Below, in pieces: positions 26,650 through 36,156 of a DNA stretch of 64,000 nucleotides. Source of the stretch: Gluconobacter wancherniae NBRC 103581 (lineage in GTDB: Bacteria; Pseudomonadota; Alphaproteobacteria; Acetobacterales; Acetobacteraceae). The position numbers and the translations under genes are program-made. Each line of letters begins with the position of its first letter. The first letter of the stretch is position 1. Where the stretch lies: assembly GCF_007988885.1 (NCBI RefSeq), contig NZ_BJUZ01000001.1, positions 124,001 through 188,000 on the forward strand, in the 5' to 3' direction. Below the pieces are notes generated by a model that searched no databases, was not told the origin of the DNA, and worked only from the letters and a program-made list of their open reading frames with translations.

Positions 26650-27873
26650 ATGAGTGCCATTCTCGCTGACCGTCTGGTCGACCGCTTCTTTCGTTATGTC
26701 GCGGTTACGAGCCAGAGTGACGGGCACTCCACAATCGTACCATCCACCCCCGGCCAATGGGATGTTGCACGCCTTTTGAAGGCTGAACTCGAGGCCCTGG
26801 GTCTGAGTGATGTGCATCTGGATGAAAACGCCATCCTTACGGCGCACCTACCGGCAACCGTCGCAGGGCAGCCGAAGATCGGCTTTTGCGCGCATATGGA
26901 CACCGTGGATGTTGGCCTGAGCGCCGAAATCAGGCCACGCAAAATCCATTTTGAGGGCACGGATGTCTGTTTGAATGCAAAGACGGATTTCTGGGTTCGT
27001 GTTGCCGAGCGTCCCGAATTTTTGCCGTATGCCGGGCAGGATATCATTGTGGGCGATGGAACGAGTGTGCTGGGGGCGGATAACAAGGCAGCGGTCGCGG
27101 TTGTTATGGAGCTGCTGGCCGAACTGGTGCGCGAAAAGCCAGATCATGGGGATGTTTATGTCTCGTTTGTCCCTGACGAGGAAATCGGATTGCGTGGTGC
27201 CAAGATCATGGATCTGGAGCGTTTTCCCGTTGACTGGGCTTATACAATCGATGCCTGTGCGCTGGGTGAGTTCGTGTATGAGACATTTAATGCAGCGCAG
27301 GTCAGCGTGCTGATTGAGGGTGTCACTGCGCATCCGATTTCAGCGAAAAATGTGCTGGTGAACCCAATACTCGTGGCACAGGATCTTATCGCCCGGTTTG
27401 ATCCCTTGCAGACGCCTGAGCACACGGAAGAGCGCGAGGGATATGTTTGGGTAAATGGCATGGAAGCAGGGCAGGCGACGGCGCGGCTTAGTATTTCCAT
27501 CCGTGATTTTGATGCTGCCAATTTTGCTGCACGCAAGGATGAGGTCCGGAACTGCGTTGCGGCAACGCAGGCTGCTTTCCCAAGAGCGACACTCACCTGC
27601 GAAATCAGCGATGCATATGCCAATATCGCATCTTGCATGGGCAATGACCGTCGTAGCGTTGCGCTGCTTGAGGAAGCCTTTACGAAGGCTGGCGTGGAGC
27701 CTCGGGTGCTACCGATGCGCGGCGGAACAGATGGATCGGCGTTGTCGGCTCGGGGAATCCCAACGCCTAATTTCTTTACAGGCGGTTTGAATTTCCATTC
27801 CCCATTCGAATTTTTGCCTGTGCCATCTTTTGTCAAAGCGTACGAAGTGGCGCGCGCATTGCTGGTTCGCTAA
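26650..27873 (+). CDS. pepT: Peptidase T (aminotripeptidase)
   Basis: A 407-residue M20B zinc peptidase that removes N-terminal residues from tripeptides in the cytoplasm. Seen: the first metal motif CAHMDT (His82, Asp84), GDGTSVLGADNKAAVAVVM with the bridging Asp, PDEEIGLRGA with the catalytic and metal Glu pair, and GGTDGSALSARG near the C-terminus. The length is normal. ATG 26650 has a GGAG site 7 bp upstream. It forms a single-gene unit. Confidence 0.93.
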   Translation: MSAILADRLVDRFFRYVAVTSQSDGHSTIVPSTPGQWDVARLLKAELEALGLSDVHLDENAILTAHLPATVAGQPKIGFCAHMDTVDVGLSAEIRPRKIHFEGTDVCLNAKTDFWVRVAERPEFLPYAGQDIIVGDGTSVLGADNKAAVAVVMELLAELVREKPDHGDVYVSFVPDEEIGLRGAKIMDLERFPVDWAYTIDACALGEFVYETFNAAQVSVLIEGVTAHPISAKNVLVNPILVAQDLIARFDPLQTPEHTEEREGYVWVNGMEAGQATARLSISIRDFDAANFAARKDEVRNCVAATQAAFPRATLTCEISDAYANIASCMGNDRRSVALLEEAFTKAGVEPRVLPMRGGTDGSALSARGIPTPNFFTGGLNFHSPFEFLPVPSFVKAYEVARALLVR

Positions 27874-27944
27874 CGGTTTGGGGCTGTCTTCTTCATGGAG
27901 ACAGCCCAAGGGATACGAAAAAAATCGTGATTCGGCGTTCAGTT

Positions 27945-27963
27945 GCGAACGAATATCAATTTC
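27945..27963 (+). promoter_or_regulatory. Fur-box-like site upstream of bfd
   Basis: GCGAACGAATATCAATTTC matches the 19-bp Fur consensus at 13 of 19 positions by eye and lies 54 bp before the bfd start. Iron repression of bfd is well known in other proteobacteria, which supports the call. Confidence 0.5.
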
Positions 27964-28016
27964 AATATAGAGAAGGATCGATAACAGCCATCAAGCCGGG
28001 TACGGAAGCTCTCTGA

Positions 28017-28265
28017 ATGATTGTCTGCTCATGCAACGCGCTGTCTCACAAGGATGTGGAAGCCGCGATCGATAGTGGTGCGTCACGTCCGGCCGAAATC
28101 TATTCGGCCAGGCGCTGCAAAGCTCAGTGCGGGAACTGTGTTCCGGGAATGCTGTGTATGCTTAGAAGCGCTCTGCGGGATCGTGATCCTGCGGCTGCAG
28201 CGGCTTCAGAAAGAGCCGGGGGCGGCTGCCTTCTGGCAGATACCGACCGGATGTCGATGTCCTGA
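28017..28265 (+). CDS. bfd: Bacterioferritin-associated ferredoxin
   Basis: An 82-residue [2Fe-2S] protein that delivers electrons to bacterioferritin to release stored iron. Seen: Cys4 and Cys6 in MIVCSCNAL and the second pair in KAQCGNCVPGM, the four cluster ligands of the BFD fold. It has a C-terminal tail of about 15 residues beyond the usual length. It is convergent with bfr, 45 bp apart, and preceded by a Fur-like box. Iron starvation would raise Bfd and mobilise the store. Confidence 0.92.
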   Translation: MIVCSCNALSHKDVEAAIDSGASRPAEIYSARRCKAQCGNCVPGMLCMLRSALRDRDPAAAAASERAGGGCLLADTDRMSMS

Positions 28266-28272
28266 TGGAAAT

Positions 28273-28301
28273 CCCTGTGCCTGCGTGGTGCGGGCACAGG
28301 G
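28273..28301. terminator. Hairpin between convergent bfd and bfr
   Basis: CCCTGTGCC (28273-28281) pairs perfectly with GGCACAGGG (28293-28301). The place, between two convergent stops, suits a shared terminator, but there is no T-run on either side. Confidence 0.45.
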
Positions 28302-28310
28302 GGAAGTGCT

Positions 28311-28799
28311 TCAGGCCGGGTCGGAAGCTGGGCCGGAGTTCAGGGCAATGTAGCGCTCGATGCCCATTTGCTTGATGAGGTCGAACTGGCGGTCGATAAA
28401 GTCCTCGTGCTCTTCTTCGTCGCTCAGGATCTTGAGCAGCAGATCGCGTGACACGTAGTCACGAACGCTTTCGCAATACGCAACGCCTTCACGCAGATCT
28501 TCGAGGGCCTTGGCTTCAAGCTTCAGGTCGCATTCAAGAATTTCCTGAACGTCCTGACCGATCATGATCGTGTTCAGACGCTGGACGTTGGGCAGGCCCC
28601 CAAGAAAGAGAATGCGCTCGATCAGCCAGTCGGCGTGACGCATTTCTTCGATCGATTCTTCATATTCTTTCTTGCCAAGAAGCGTAACGCCCCAATGACG
28701 CAGGGTGCGTGCATGCAGGAAATACTGATTAATTGCAGTAAGCTCGTTGGTAAGCTGAATATTGAGATGCTCGATAACTTTAGGGTCTTTGAGAGCCAT
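28311..28799 (-). CDS. bfr: Bacterioferritin
   Basis: A 162-residue subunit of the 24-mer haem-containing iron store. All diiron ligands of the E. coli protein have equivalents: Glu19, Glu52, His55, Glu95, Glu128 and His131. The haem-ligating Met is present at 53 (EEMRHAD). Segments NELTAINQYFLHAR and YVSRDLLLKILSDEEEH match closely. A weak Fur-like site lies about 100 bp upstream. It pairs with the convergent bfd. Confidence 0.96.
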   Translation of the reverse strand: MALKDPKVIEHLNIQLTNELTAINQYFLHARTLRHWGVTLLGKKEYEESIEEMRHADWLIERILFLGGLPNVQRLNTIMIGQDVQEILECDLKLEAKALEDLREGVAYCESVRDYVSRDLLLKILSDEEEHEDFIDRQFDLIKQMGIERYIALNSGPASDPA

Positions 28800-28894
28800 G
28801 ATGAATTTCCTATGACAGCGTTTGTATAAGGAAATTTATCGCAAACAATATCCTGATGTAAATCAAAAAAAACTTGATGTTTTCAAGAAAATAA

Positions 28895-28913
28895 GCAGAT
28901 GATTATCACTCTT
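28895..28913 (-). promoter_or_regulatory. Weak Fur-like site upstream of bfr
   Basis: The stretch contains ATGATTATCA and matches the Fur consensus at about 12 of 19 positions. It is 96 bp upstream of bfr. Its score is low, and the effect of iron on bfr can be positive or negative. Confidence 0.3.
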
Positions 28914-29007
28914 AATACTCTGTTTGTCGCATTCCTGTTACATGCATCTTCATTTTGAGTAGCCTTCATGCGAAGCGCTATTGCGCCATCGCATGAAGGT
29001 TGCGAAC

Positions 29008-30546
29008 TCAGAGCAGTGGGGCCTTCTGCGGAGCTGAAGCCGTGAGCGGGTATGCCTGTTCCCAGCCCCCGCCCAGGGCACGATAGAGATGGGCTACACT
29101 TTCTGAAACGGATGCTGTTGCCTGCACAAGCTCGCTCTGTGTGGCGAGAAGCGCGTTCTGCATGGTGAGCACATGAAGGAAGTCTCCTGCGCCCTCGGCA
29201 TATTGGCGGCGTGCGATATCCACGGCGACCCTGTTTTCTGATACCGCCGCCTGCAGGCGATCTCTTCGGGTCTGCGCTGCGCTCAGATCGGCAATAGAGT
29301 CATCGATTTCCTGCCATGCTTTGAGAACTGTGCGCTGAAGATCGATGGCGGCTTCCTTTTCCTGCATGCGCCGAAGTTTCAGCTGCCCGCGAAGACGGCC
29401 ACCTTCGAAGAGCGGTATGGTTGCCGTTGGCCCAAAGCCATATTGCCGCGAAGCCCAGCTTCCCAGGCCGCTGAACTGAAGGGCCTGAATATCCAGGCTT
29501 CCAGAGAGCGTGATGCGGGGCAGGAAGTCCGCGATTGCAACGCCTACGCTTGCTGTTGCGGCGTGGAGCTTTTCTTCTGCCATGCGGATGTCGGGCCGAC
29601 GCTCTGCCAGCTCTGAGGGCAGACCGGTGGGGATGGTGTGCGGTACTGGCGGAATGTCCCCTGCCTCACCGAGCTCGGTTTTGAGGGAGCCGGGCGGCTT
29701 CGCGACTAGAAAGCAGAGCGCGTTTACGAGATGGACTTCCTGGCTCTGCAGGACGGGTAAGCGGGCTTCGAACGAATGGTACTGGCCTGTTGCATCTGCC
29801 ACGTCGAGGCGCGTTGCAGCGCCCTGCGAAAAGCGAAGCTGCGTCAGCCTCACGCTGTCACGGGCGATATCCAGATTTTGCCGGGTGATGGCTATCTGAG
29901 CCTGAACGCCTCTCAGGGCGATATAGTCCTGTGCGGTTTCGGCCATCAGGGACACGAGCACATTGCGGCGCATATCTTCCTGTGCCTGCATTGCGGCAGT
30001 TGCGGCTTCAACCTGCCGTCGGACGTGGCCCCAGAAATCGACTTCCCATGAGGCACTCATGCCATATTGAGGCAGGTTGAACGCATTACTGCCTGAGCTT
30101 CCGGGAAGTCTGGCCGGTCCGAACCCCTGCTCGCCATTTGCGATGGTGCCAGCGCCCTGTTCTTCCATTGTGCCCAGAAGCCCAAGGACACCATTCGGGC
30201 TGGCGCGTTCGCGGGCATAGGAGGCGGCGAGTTCTGAATGAGGAAGCTGGGCGGCTTTTGCGATGGCGCGCTCGGCCACGCTCTCGCCGAAGCGTTCGCT
30301 GGCGATGCGTAGATCAAGATTGGCCTGTGCCACGTTCTGCTCAAGCTTCGTCAGGATCGGATCGTTATAGAGCGTCCACCATGAGGGCGCAGCACCTGTC
30401 TCAACAATATGGCTCTGCGCGGCGGCAAGGCTCTGGTGCCATGTTGACGGGGCAGTGCTGACAGACTGATGATAATCAGGGCCAACGGTACATCCTGCGA
30501 GAGAGAGCAGGGCAGCGCTGATCGTAAGGCTTTTAGCGCCACGCAT
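29008..30546 (-). CDS. Outer membrane efflux lipoprotein (NodT/OprM type)
   Basis: A 512-residue TolC-like channel of tripartite pumps. Seen: lipoprotein signal with LAGC (Cys19), then TVGPDYH, the usual N-terminal motif of NodT-type channels, and two internally repeated helical hairpins (QDYIALRGVQAQIAITRQNLDIA and WQEIDDSIADLSAAQTRRD). ATG 30546 has GGAGGA 8 bp upstream and overlaps the end of the HlyD gene by 14 bp, so translation is coupled. It completes the pump of the two upstream genes. Confidence 0.92.
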   Translation of the reverse strand: MRGAKSLTISAALLSLAGCTVGPDYHQSVSTAPSTWHQSLAAAQSHIVETGAAPSWWTLYNDPILTKLEQNVAQANLDLRIASERFGESVAERAIAKAAQLPHSELAASYARERASPNGVLGLLGTMEEQGAGTIANGEQGFGPARLPGSSGSNAFNLPQYGMSASWEVDFWGHVRRQVEAATAAMQAQEDMRRNVLVSLMAETAQDYIALRGVQAQIAITRQNLDIARDSVRLTQLRFSQGAATRLDVADATGQYHSFEARLPVLQSQEVHLVNALCFLVAKPPGSLKTELGEAGDIPPVPHTIPTGLPSELAERRPDIRMAEEKLHAATASVGVAIADFLPRITLSGSLDIQALQFSGLGSWASRQYGFGPTATIPLFEGGRLRGQLKLRRMQEKEAAIDLQRTVLKAWQEIDDSIADLSAAQTRRDRLQAAVSENRVAVDIARRQYAEGAGDFLHVLTMQNALLATQSELVQATASVSESVAHLYRALGGGWEQAYPLTASAPQKAPLL

Positions 30547-31609
30547 AACGGGCGTCCTCCGCATGGGGACCAGATGGCTTGGATCCTGTGTCAACACTGG
30601 CCTCAACGGACATGCCAACACGCAGCTTTGCCGAGAGTGGTTGGCCTGGGTCGATCGTCAGCTTGACCGGCACACGCTGCACGACTTTCGTGAAATTGCC
30701 CGTGGCATTGTCTGGCTGGATGGCTGCAAATGCGACACCTGTTGCGGGAGCCACGCTGTCCACGTGGGCCTTGAATTTATGTCCTAGGAATGTGTCGACT
30801 TCCACTGTTGCGCTCTGGCCCGTCTGGATATGGGTCAGTTGCGTTTCCTGGAAATTGGCCAGCACATAAGCAGCCTGTGTCGGGACGACCGCCAGCAGTG
30901 CAGTGCCCGGGTGCACATACGCACCGACGCGCACGCCACGCTCACCGATAATGCCTTCAACAGGTGCAGGAATGGTGCAATATGATAGGTTAAGGGATGC
31001 TTGATGTTCCTCTCCCTGCGCGCGCAAGAGATTGCCCTGTGCCCGCTGTAATTGGGCTTTGAGGACGTCGATTTCGCTTCGTGCCGTTTCGAGCGCTGCC
31101 ATGTCGCGGGCGCGGGCGGCTGTAGCCTCGCGCTCTTGCGCTTCTGCGCCCTGGCGCTGCTCTGTCGTGCTGGCGCCGCCGGCCGCAAGGTTGCGATAAC
31201 GGGTAGTATTCTGTGTGGCGAAGGTCAGGGCTGCATCGTCAGAGTTGATCGTTGCCTGAGCGCTGCTGATGACTGAGGCCTGCCGCCTGAGTTCGGCTTC
31301 GAGATTGGCGATATCACCTTCCATCGCGGCGACATTGCCATGGGCAACCGCGAGGGCTGCGCGATAGTCGTCGTCTTCGATATGGGCGAGTTCATCCCCG
31401 GCTTTGACGTGTTCATTGTCTTCGGCAAGAACGCGGTCGATCCGGCCGCCAACTTTGGGGGCAACGGCGGTGAAATCGGCAGTGACGTAGGCGTCATTGG
31501 TATATTCGTGCACGCCATCGCCCGAGACGTAGCGATCAGCCGTCCAGGCGAGACCGGCGAGCGCTACGGTTGCGCATCCGGCGATGAGGAGTGGTTTGGC
31601 ATAAGGCAT
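30533..31609 (-). CDS. HlyD/EmrA-type membrane fusion protein
   Basis: A 358-residue periplasmic adaptor. Seen: one N-terminal membrane anchor (residues 5-25), the first half of the lipoyl domain (TAVAPKVGGRIDRVLAEDNEHVKAGDELAHI), a long coiled coil (about 85-190) and the second lipoyl half (IPAPVEGIIGERGVRVGAYVHPG). It links the inner-membrane MFS pump to the outer-membrane channel. It starts 16 bp after the pump gene. Confidence 0.93.
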   Translation of the reverse strand: MPYAKPLLIAGCATVALAGLAWTADRYVSGDGVHEYTNDAYVTADFTAVAPKVGGRIDRVLAEDNEHVKAGDELAHIEDDDYRAALAVAHGNVAAMEGDIANLEAELRRQASVISSAQATINSDDAALTFATQNTTRYRNLAAGGASTTEQRQGAEAQEREATAARARDMAALETARSEIDVLKAQLQRAQGNLLRAQGEEHQASLNLSYCTIPAPVEGIIGERGVRVGAYVHPGTALLAVVPTQAAYVLANFQETQLTHIQTGQSATVEVDTFLGHKFKAHVDSVAPATGVAFAAIQPDNATGNFTKVVQRVPVKLTIDPGQPLSAKLRVGMSVEASVDTGSKPSGPHAEDARYAWR

Positions 31610-31625
31610 TGCGGGATCCAGATAT

Positions 31626-33257
31626 TCAGGAAGCAGACGGGAGAGGCTTCGGGGCGCTCGGTGGATAGACGCGCCCTGGGAGGATTGCGGTCAGGACGAC
31701 GAAGAAGATGCAGATCCACATGATGACAACGTAGATGTCAGCCAGTGCGAGGACGGTGGATTGCTCGTGGAGGAAGGTGTGAAACACCTCCAGGGTATTG
31801 CGGCCGACATGCGCACTGTCAGGTGAGGTTCCGGCAAGCTGCCCCCCGATGGGATTGCCGAAGCCCTGAAGCGAGGTCGCATTGTCGCCATGGCGTTCCA
31901 GCAGCATCGCTGAATGGAATTGCTCGCGGCGACGCAGCAGGATGGCGAAAAGTGCCGCTGCAATGGCGTTGGCCATACCCTTGAGCATATTTACCATGCC
32001 CGAGATCAGAGGGCCGTCCGCCGGGCCGAGAGCCATGGTGGCCAGCATCAGGACCGGAATCACAACTGTTGGCTGACCGATCGCCTGCAGGATCTGGATG
32101 ATGTAGAAATTGTCTCGTACCCAGTCCGGGGTGAGCCAGCTTCCGAGCCATGCTGCGAGCGCCATGCACGACATGCCGAATGCAAGAATATAGCGGCAGT
32201 CCACGCGACGGATGTTGCACAGGGCAGCTGTCAACGGCAGCAGCGCGAGTTGGGGGAGGGCCACGATCAGCGAGATCGGAGCCGCCTGAACGGGCCGGTA
32301 ACCACGGATTTCCATAAGATACGCGCTAGGAATTTCCGCCATCAGCCCACAGATCATAAGGGTTGCGACCAGCGTTATCATTGACATTGCAATGTTACGG
32401 TTGCCCCAGAACTGGATCCGGAAAAACGGGCTGTGATGGAACCATTCATGGACCAGAAAGCCGATGAACAGTGCGCCACCCCAGAATGTGAGATGGGTAA
32501 TGAGGGGGGAGCGGAACCAGTCGAGGCGGTCACCGTGATAGAGAACGGTTACGACACATACGATAGACGGTACGCCCAGCAGAAAGCCCCGCCAGTTGAA
32601 ATTGCGAAAGCGCGCCATGTTCATGGGATCACGCGGCAGGCCATAGGCGATCATTCCGAGAGCGACCGCGGCGAGGGGCAGGACTTCCCAGTACAGCCAT
32701 TGCCAACCTACATGCTCGAACCACAGTGCTTCCAGAGGACCGCCGAGATTGGGGCCAAAAGTGGCACTCATTGCATACCCACCCACTCCGAAGACGCGGA
32801 TGGGGGCAGGCAGATATTTGAGCATGACCGTCATGAGGATGGGTGGCAGGCACCCTGCGCTCAGGCCCTGTACGGCACGCAGCACATAAACTGCCGTGAG
32901 ATCGTGCATGAACGGCAATGGAATGGCGAGCATGGCCATGAGTGCCGTGACGAACAACGAGAAGCGATAGAGTGAAAATGTGACATAGAACCATGGCGTG
33001 AAGGCCATGGAAGCAATGTTGAACGCCTCGTAGATGGAGGTGAACCACAGACTTTCGTCATGGCCCATATGCATCTCGCCCCGAAGGTCGGCGAGGCCGA
33101 TTTCGGTGATGTGTTCGTTGAATCCCACGACATGCACTGCGAGCAGGACACCAAGACAGCCCACGATCGTACGCATGCCGAATGGCGGGATGTAGGAAGG
33201 GGCGTGTGGGGCAGCCGGACTGGCCGCTGCCGCGCTTGTTTGAACAGCTTGCGTCAT
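31626..33257 (-). CDS. DHA2-family MFS drug exporter (EmrB type)
   Basis: A 543-residue inner-membrane proton antiporter with 14 predicted segments. Seen: N-terminal MRTIVGCLGVLLAV, the QGLSAGCLPPIL segment of motif C type, and the late segment AIAAALFAILLRRREQFHS. The long loop after segment 13 (residues 465-500) fits EmrB proteins that work with an HlyD adaptor. I chose ATG 33257 because the 29 codons upstream have no family match. It is first of the three-gene pump operon and divergent from a LysR gene 119 bp away, which probably controls it. Confidence 0.9.
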   Translation of the reverse strand: MTQAVQTSAAAASPAAPHAPSYIPPFGMRTIVGCLGVLLAVHVVGFNEHITEIGLADLRGEMHMGHDESLWFTSIYEAFNIASMAFTPWFYVTFSLYRFSLFVTALMAMLAIPLPFMHDLTAVYVLRAVQGLSAGCLPPILMTVMLKYLPAPIRVFGVGGYAMSATFGPNLGGPLEALWFEHVGWQWLYWEVLPLAAVALGMIAYGLPRDPMNMARFRNFNWRGFLLGVPSIVCVVTVLYHGDRLDWFRSPLITHLTFWGGALFIGFLVHEWFHHSPFFRIQFWGNRNIAMSMITLVATLMICGLMAEIPSAYLMEIRGYRPVQAAPISLIVALPQLALLPLTAALCNIRRVDCRYILAFGMSCMALAAWLGSWLTPDWVRDNFYIIQILQAIGQPTVVIPVLMLATMALGPADGPLISGMVNMLKGMANAIAAALFAILLRRREQFHSAMLLERHGDNATSLQGFGNPIGGQLAGTSPDSAHVGRNTLEVFHTFLHEQSTVLALADIYVVIMWICIFFVVLTAILPGRVYPPSAPKPLPSAS

Positions 33258-33376
33258 CAGGGCCGGATATTCGCCGCAAGCTTCGTGCAGAAAAAGCCAC
33301 GTTATTGCCAGTTGTGGATTCCACTTTTCGGATAGATTATCCAAAATGGTTCCGGTTTTTTGAGATGGAGAGCGCG

Positions 33377-34336
33377 ATGCGTGGGTATGATCTGGATCTC
33401 CTGCGTTACCTTCAGGTGCTGCTGGAAGAAGAGAGCGTATCGTCTGCGGCGAAGCGCCTGAATATCAGCGAGCCTGCGATGAGCCGGAATCTTGCCAAGC
33501 TGAGAGCTGTTTTCGGAGATCCGATCCTGATCCAGTCTGGCCGCAGAATGACGGCATCATCCTTTGCAATCAGCCTGCGTGACCGTGTTCAGATGGTCGT
33601 GCGGGATGCTGATCGCCTGATCGAGGCGCGTGCGGTTACGGATCTGAGCAAACTCTCTTTGCGCTTCACGATCCGTGCGAATGATCTGATCGTAGCAACT
33701 CTGGGGCGGCCTTTGCTCAAGGCCCTGCGAGAGGAATGCCCGAACTGCACGCTGACATTTGCACCGGAAATAGATGACCCTGCCAACGATGCTCTGCGTC
33801 GTGATACGATTGATCTCTATATCGGAGCGACAGACTCCCTGACGTCTGAGATTCGCCGTCAGACCCTGTTTCGCGATCAGATGCGTGGCCTTGTGCGGCA
33901 GGACCATCCGATTTTCGATACGCCGATCACCCCCAATACACTGACACAGTATAACTACATCAGTGTGTCACGCCGTGGTCGCGCGCGCGGACCAATCGAT
34001 GCCGTGCTCAAGGAAACCTATGGGCTGACGCGCAATGTGGTTCTGACCGTGCCGACATATCATGCGATGATCGAGAACATGCGCGAGACGGATATGATCT
34101 TGCCTCTGCCTGGCATTGTTCTGGACCATATCTCGGTGCGTAAGCTGGGACTGGCAGTTTTCGATTTTCCGTTTCTCCTGCCGCCCATCACGGCCTATCA
34201 GGCGTGGCATCCGCGATGGGATACGGAGCCGACCCATCGCTGGATGCGAGAGACGCTTTTCAGGGTGGCCAAGCAGTGCTGGGGGAAAGACCGCGTGGTG
34301 CCGGAAGATTACATTGAGCCAGCGTTCAGACCGTGA
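33377..34336 (+). CDS. LysR-family regulator of the efflux operon
   Basis: A 319-residue LysR protein. Seen: N-terminal HTH (SSAAKRLNISEPAMSRNLAKLRAVFGDPILIQSGRRM) and an effector domain to the end. The DPILIQSGRRM form and the late RWDTEPTHRWMRETLF are typical of the NodD/LinR-like branch that often senses aromatics. I chose ATG 33377 with GGAG 6 bp upstream; ATG 33365 is possible. It diverges from the EmrB-type gene, the usual layout for a regulator and its target. Confidence 0.88.
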   Translation: MRGYDLDLLRYLQVLLEEESVSSAAKRLNISEPAMSRNLAKLRAVFGDPILIQSGRRMTASSFAISLRDRVQMVVRDADRLIEARAVTDLSKLSLRFTIRANDLIVATLGRPLLKALREECPNCTLTFAPEIDDPANDALRRDTIDLYIGATDSLTSEIRRQTLFRDQMRGLVRQDHPIFDTPITPNTLTQYNYISVSRRGRARGPIDAVLKETYGLTRNVVLTVPTYHAMIENMRETDMILPLPGIVLDHISVRKLGLAVFDFPFLLPPITAYQAWHPRWDTEPTHRWMRETLFRVAKQCWGKDRVVPEDYIEPAFRP

Positions 34337-34916
34337 TGCTGTTGATCAACAGACGGACGATGCTTTCAAGCATGATCTGATCTTCTTGGGAAAAGCGGTT
34401 CTTGATCGGGCTATCGATGTCTAGAACGCCGATGAAACGGTCTTTTACCAGTATCGGCAGGACGATTTCGGATTCAGATGCGGCATCGCACGCAATATGG
34501 CCCGGAAAGAGATGTACGTCCGGTACGACCAGTGTTTTGTGTTCGGTCGCGACTGTTCCGCATACACCTTTTCCTGCTGGTATCCGCGTGCAGGCCAGTC
34601 GCCCCTGAAACGGGCCCAGCACGAGTTCACCATCTTTCCACAGATAAAATCCGGCCCAGTTGATTTCTGGGAGTGCCTCGAAAAGCAGGGCAGCGACATT
34701 TGCCATGTTGGCGATGAGATCCGTTTCTGAAGAGAGAACGGATTCCACGGTTGGCAGCAGATCCTCGACGGTGAGGTAATGAACAGGAGCACTCAAGGGG
34801 GGATGCTTTCGGATAGAGGGAATGGTGAGAACCCTAAATCCGCAAAGAAATCTGGTCCAGAAGCAGTTTCTTGTCTCTCCCCGTGGCAGAGCAGGGCTCG
34901 TGACAGGGAGAGACAC
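34326..34916 (-). CDS. msrC: Free methionine-(R)-sulfoxide reductase (GAF domain)
   Basis: A GAF-domain enzyme that repairs free L-methionine (R)-sulfoxide with thioredoxin in the cytoplasm. Seen: NWAGFYL, then GPFQGRLACTRIPAGKGVCG and FPGHIACDAASESEIVLPI, which carry the three Cys of the fRMsr active site. From about residue 45 it aligns with E. coli YebR. The reading starts at GTG 34916, which makes the N-terminus about 30-40 residues longer than usual. The real start may be a TTG near 34796, as no ATG is available. The 3' end overlaps the convergent LysR gene by 11 bp. Confidence 0.88.
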   Translation of the reverse strand: MSLPVTSPALPRGETRNCFWTRFLCGFRVLTIPSIRKHPPLSAPVHYLTVEDLLPTVESVLSSETDLIANMANVAALLFEALPEINWAGFYLWKDGELVLGPFQGRLACTRIPAGKGVCGTVATEHKTLVVPDVHLFPGHIACDAASESEIVLPILVKDRFIGVLDIDSPIKNRFSQEDQIMLESIVRLLINSITV

Positions 34917-34947
34917 ATATATCGGTGGTTGGACCGTTATGTGGTGC

Positions 34948-36156
34948 TTATTTCGCGACGGGTGAGCACTGCGGGGTCAGGGTTTCGCCGTTCATGACGG
35001 CCTTGGTGAAGATTTCGGAATCGGGCAGGGATGTCAGCACTGCGCCGGAGTGATCCTTGCCTTTGTAGAGATGGGCCTGAACCAGTGTCCCGGCAGCACA
35101 GGCATCATGTACGAGAGCGAGCTGCCCTGCCGTTGCGACGTCCACATCTGCTGTGCCTGTGCCCACGAAGAGTGGCTGGCTCAGTTTGAGAGTAGGGTAC
35201 ATCATTGTTTTGAGAGCGGGTGTAAGGACCTTTGCCATGTCTGGACGGAACGCATTACGCTGCGTCAGGTGATCCTTTTTGACCTCATCCAGAAGGGGCG
35301 TCAGGCAGACCTTGGAGGCAGCATTATAGGCGTTCATGGCTTTTGGTGTGAACGCTGTTGCAGGGTCGAAGCTGGAATTGATACCACCATAAGACGCGCC
35401 GATAAGAAGGCCATATGCCACGACGGGATCAACAGACGCTGCCTGTTTGGTCTTGGGTGATTTCTTCTGGTTTGAGGCCATCATGGCCTGTACGATCTGC
35501 GGGCTCATATAAGGAATGCCCGTGGCCACAGTGCCGCGGATATTCAGGTCCGGTGCGTATTGAGGGGCGAAAGCTGCTGCGGCAAATGCGGCACCGGCTC
35601 CCTGCGACTGGCCGACAATCATCACCTTGTTGCTCAGGCCCGGAACGCCCTTCAGAGCGGCGCGCACTGAATCCAGGACGTTGTAAGCCTCGGCCCGGGT
35701 GTTCAGGTAGGGGTGAACGCCGGAAGTGCCCAGACCCTGATAGTCAGTGGCGACGATGGCAAAGCCACGTTTGATCCACTCGGAAAGATAGGCCGAGTTG
35801 CGCGGCGTATAAGGATTAAGTGAAGGGGCGCACTGCGATGCAATTCCGACTGTGCCATGAGCCCAGGCGACAATTGGCCATCCTCCTGCGGGAGCCTGTC
35901 CCGGGGGCAGAATCACTTCGGCCGTTACGGGGATGGTGCCGCTTCCGGTAATGCCGTTGGTGGACAGATAGGTCATGCTCAGTGACGTGCCAGCATTAGG
36001 CAGGGCCAGCTTTCCGTCCAACGGCGCAGATTTCACAAGATCTCCGGCTGCCGGAAGAGGAATGGCTGGCGAGGGCGGCAGGGTCGTGGCGCAGGCGCTC
36101 AGGGCCAGTGTTCCCAGTGTGATGGCAGCGCATCGCGCAAGCTTTGTGGTGTTCAT
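34948..36156 (-). CDS. Secretory-lipase-type alpha/beta hydrolase lipoprotein
   Basis: A 402-residue esterase of the secretory lipase (LIP) family. Seen: lipoprotein signal with LSAC (Cys22), the oxyanion region PIVAWAHGTVG (94-104), ATDYQGLGTSG, the nucleophile elbow GQSQGAG with Ser184, and a C-terminal GKDHSGAV that may supply the His. It should be anchored in the envelope and cleave acyl esters; substrates are unknown. It is alone, and a LysR gene lies 540 bp away on the opposite strand. Confidence 0.82.
   Translation of the reverse strand: MNTTKLARCAAITLGTLALSACATTLPPSPAIPLPAAGDLVKSAPLDGKLALPNAGTSLSMTYLSTNGITGSGTIPVTAEVILPPGQAPAGGWPIVAWAHGTVGIASQCAPSLNPYTPRNSAYLSEWIKRGFAIVATDYQGLGTSGVHPYLNTRAEAYNVLDSVRAALKGVPGLSNKVMIVGQSQGAGAAFAAAAFAPQYAPDLNIRGTVATGIPYMSPQIVQAMMASNQKKSPKTKQAASVDPVVAYGLLIGASYGGINSSFDPATAFTPKAMNAYNAASKVCLTPLLDEVKKDHLTQRNAFRPDMAKVLTPALKTMMYPTLKLSQPLFVGTGTADVDVATAGQLALVHDACAAGTLVQAHLYKGKDHSGAVLTSLPDSEIFTKAVMNGETLTPQCSPVAK

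Noticed and set aside
26408-26847. Minus-strand frames upstream of and overlapping the start of pepT.
   Set aside because: They overlap the start of pepT, have no ribosome site and give Cys/His-rich translations typical of non-coding frames.
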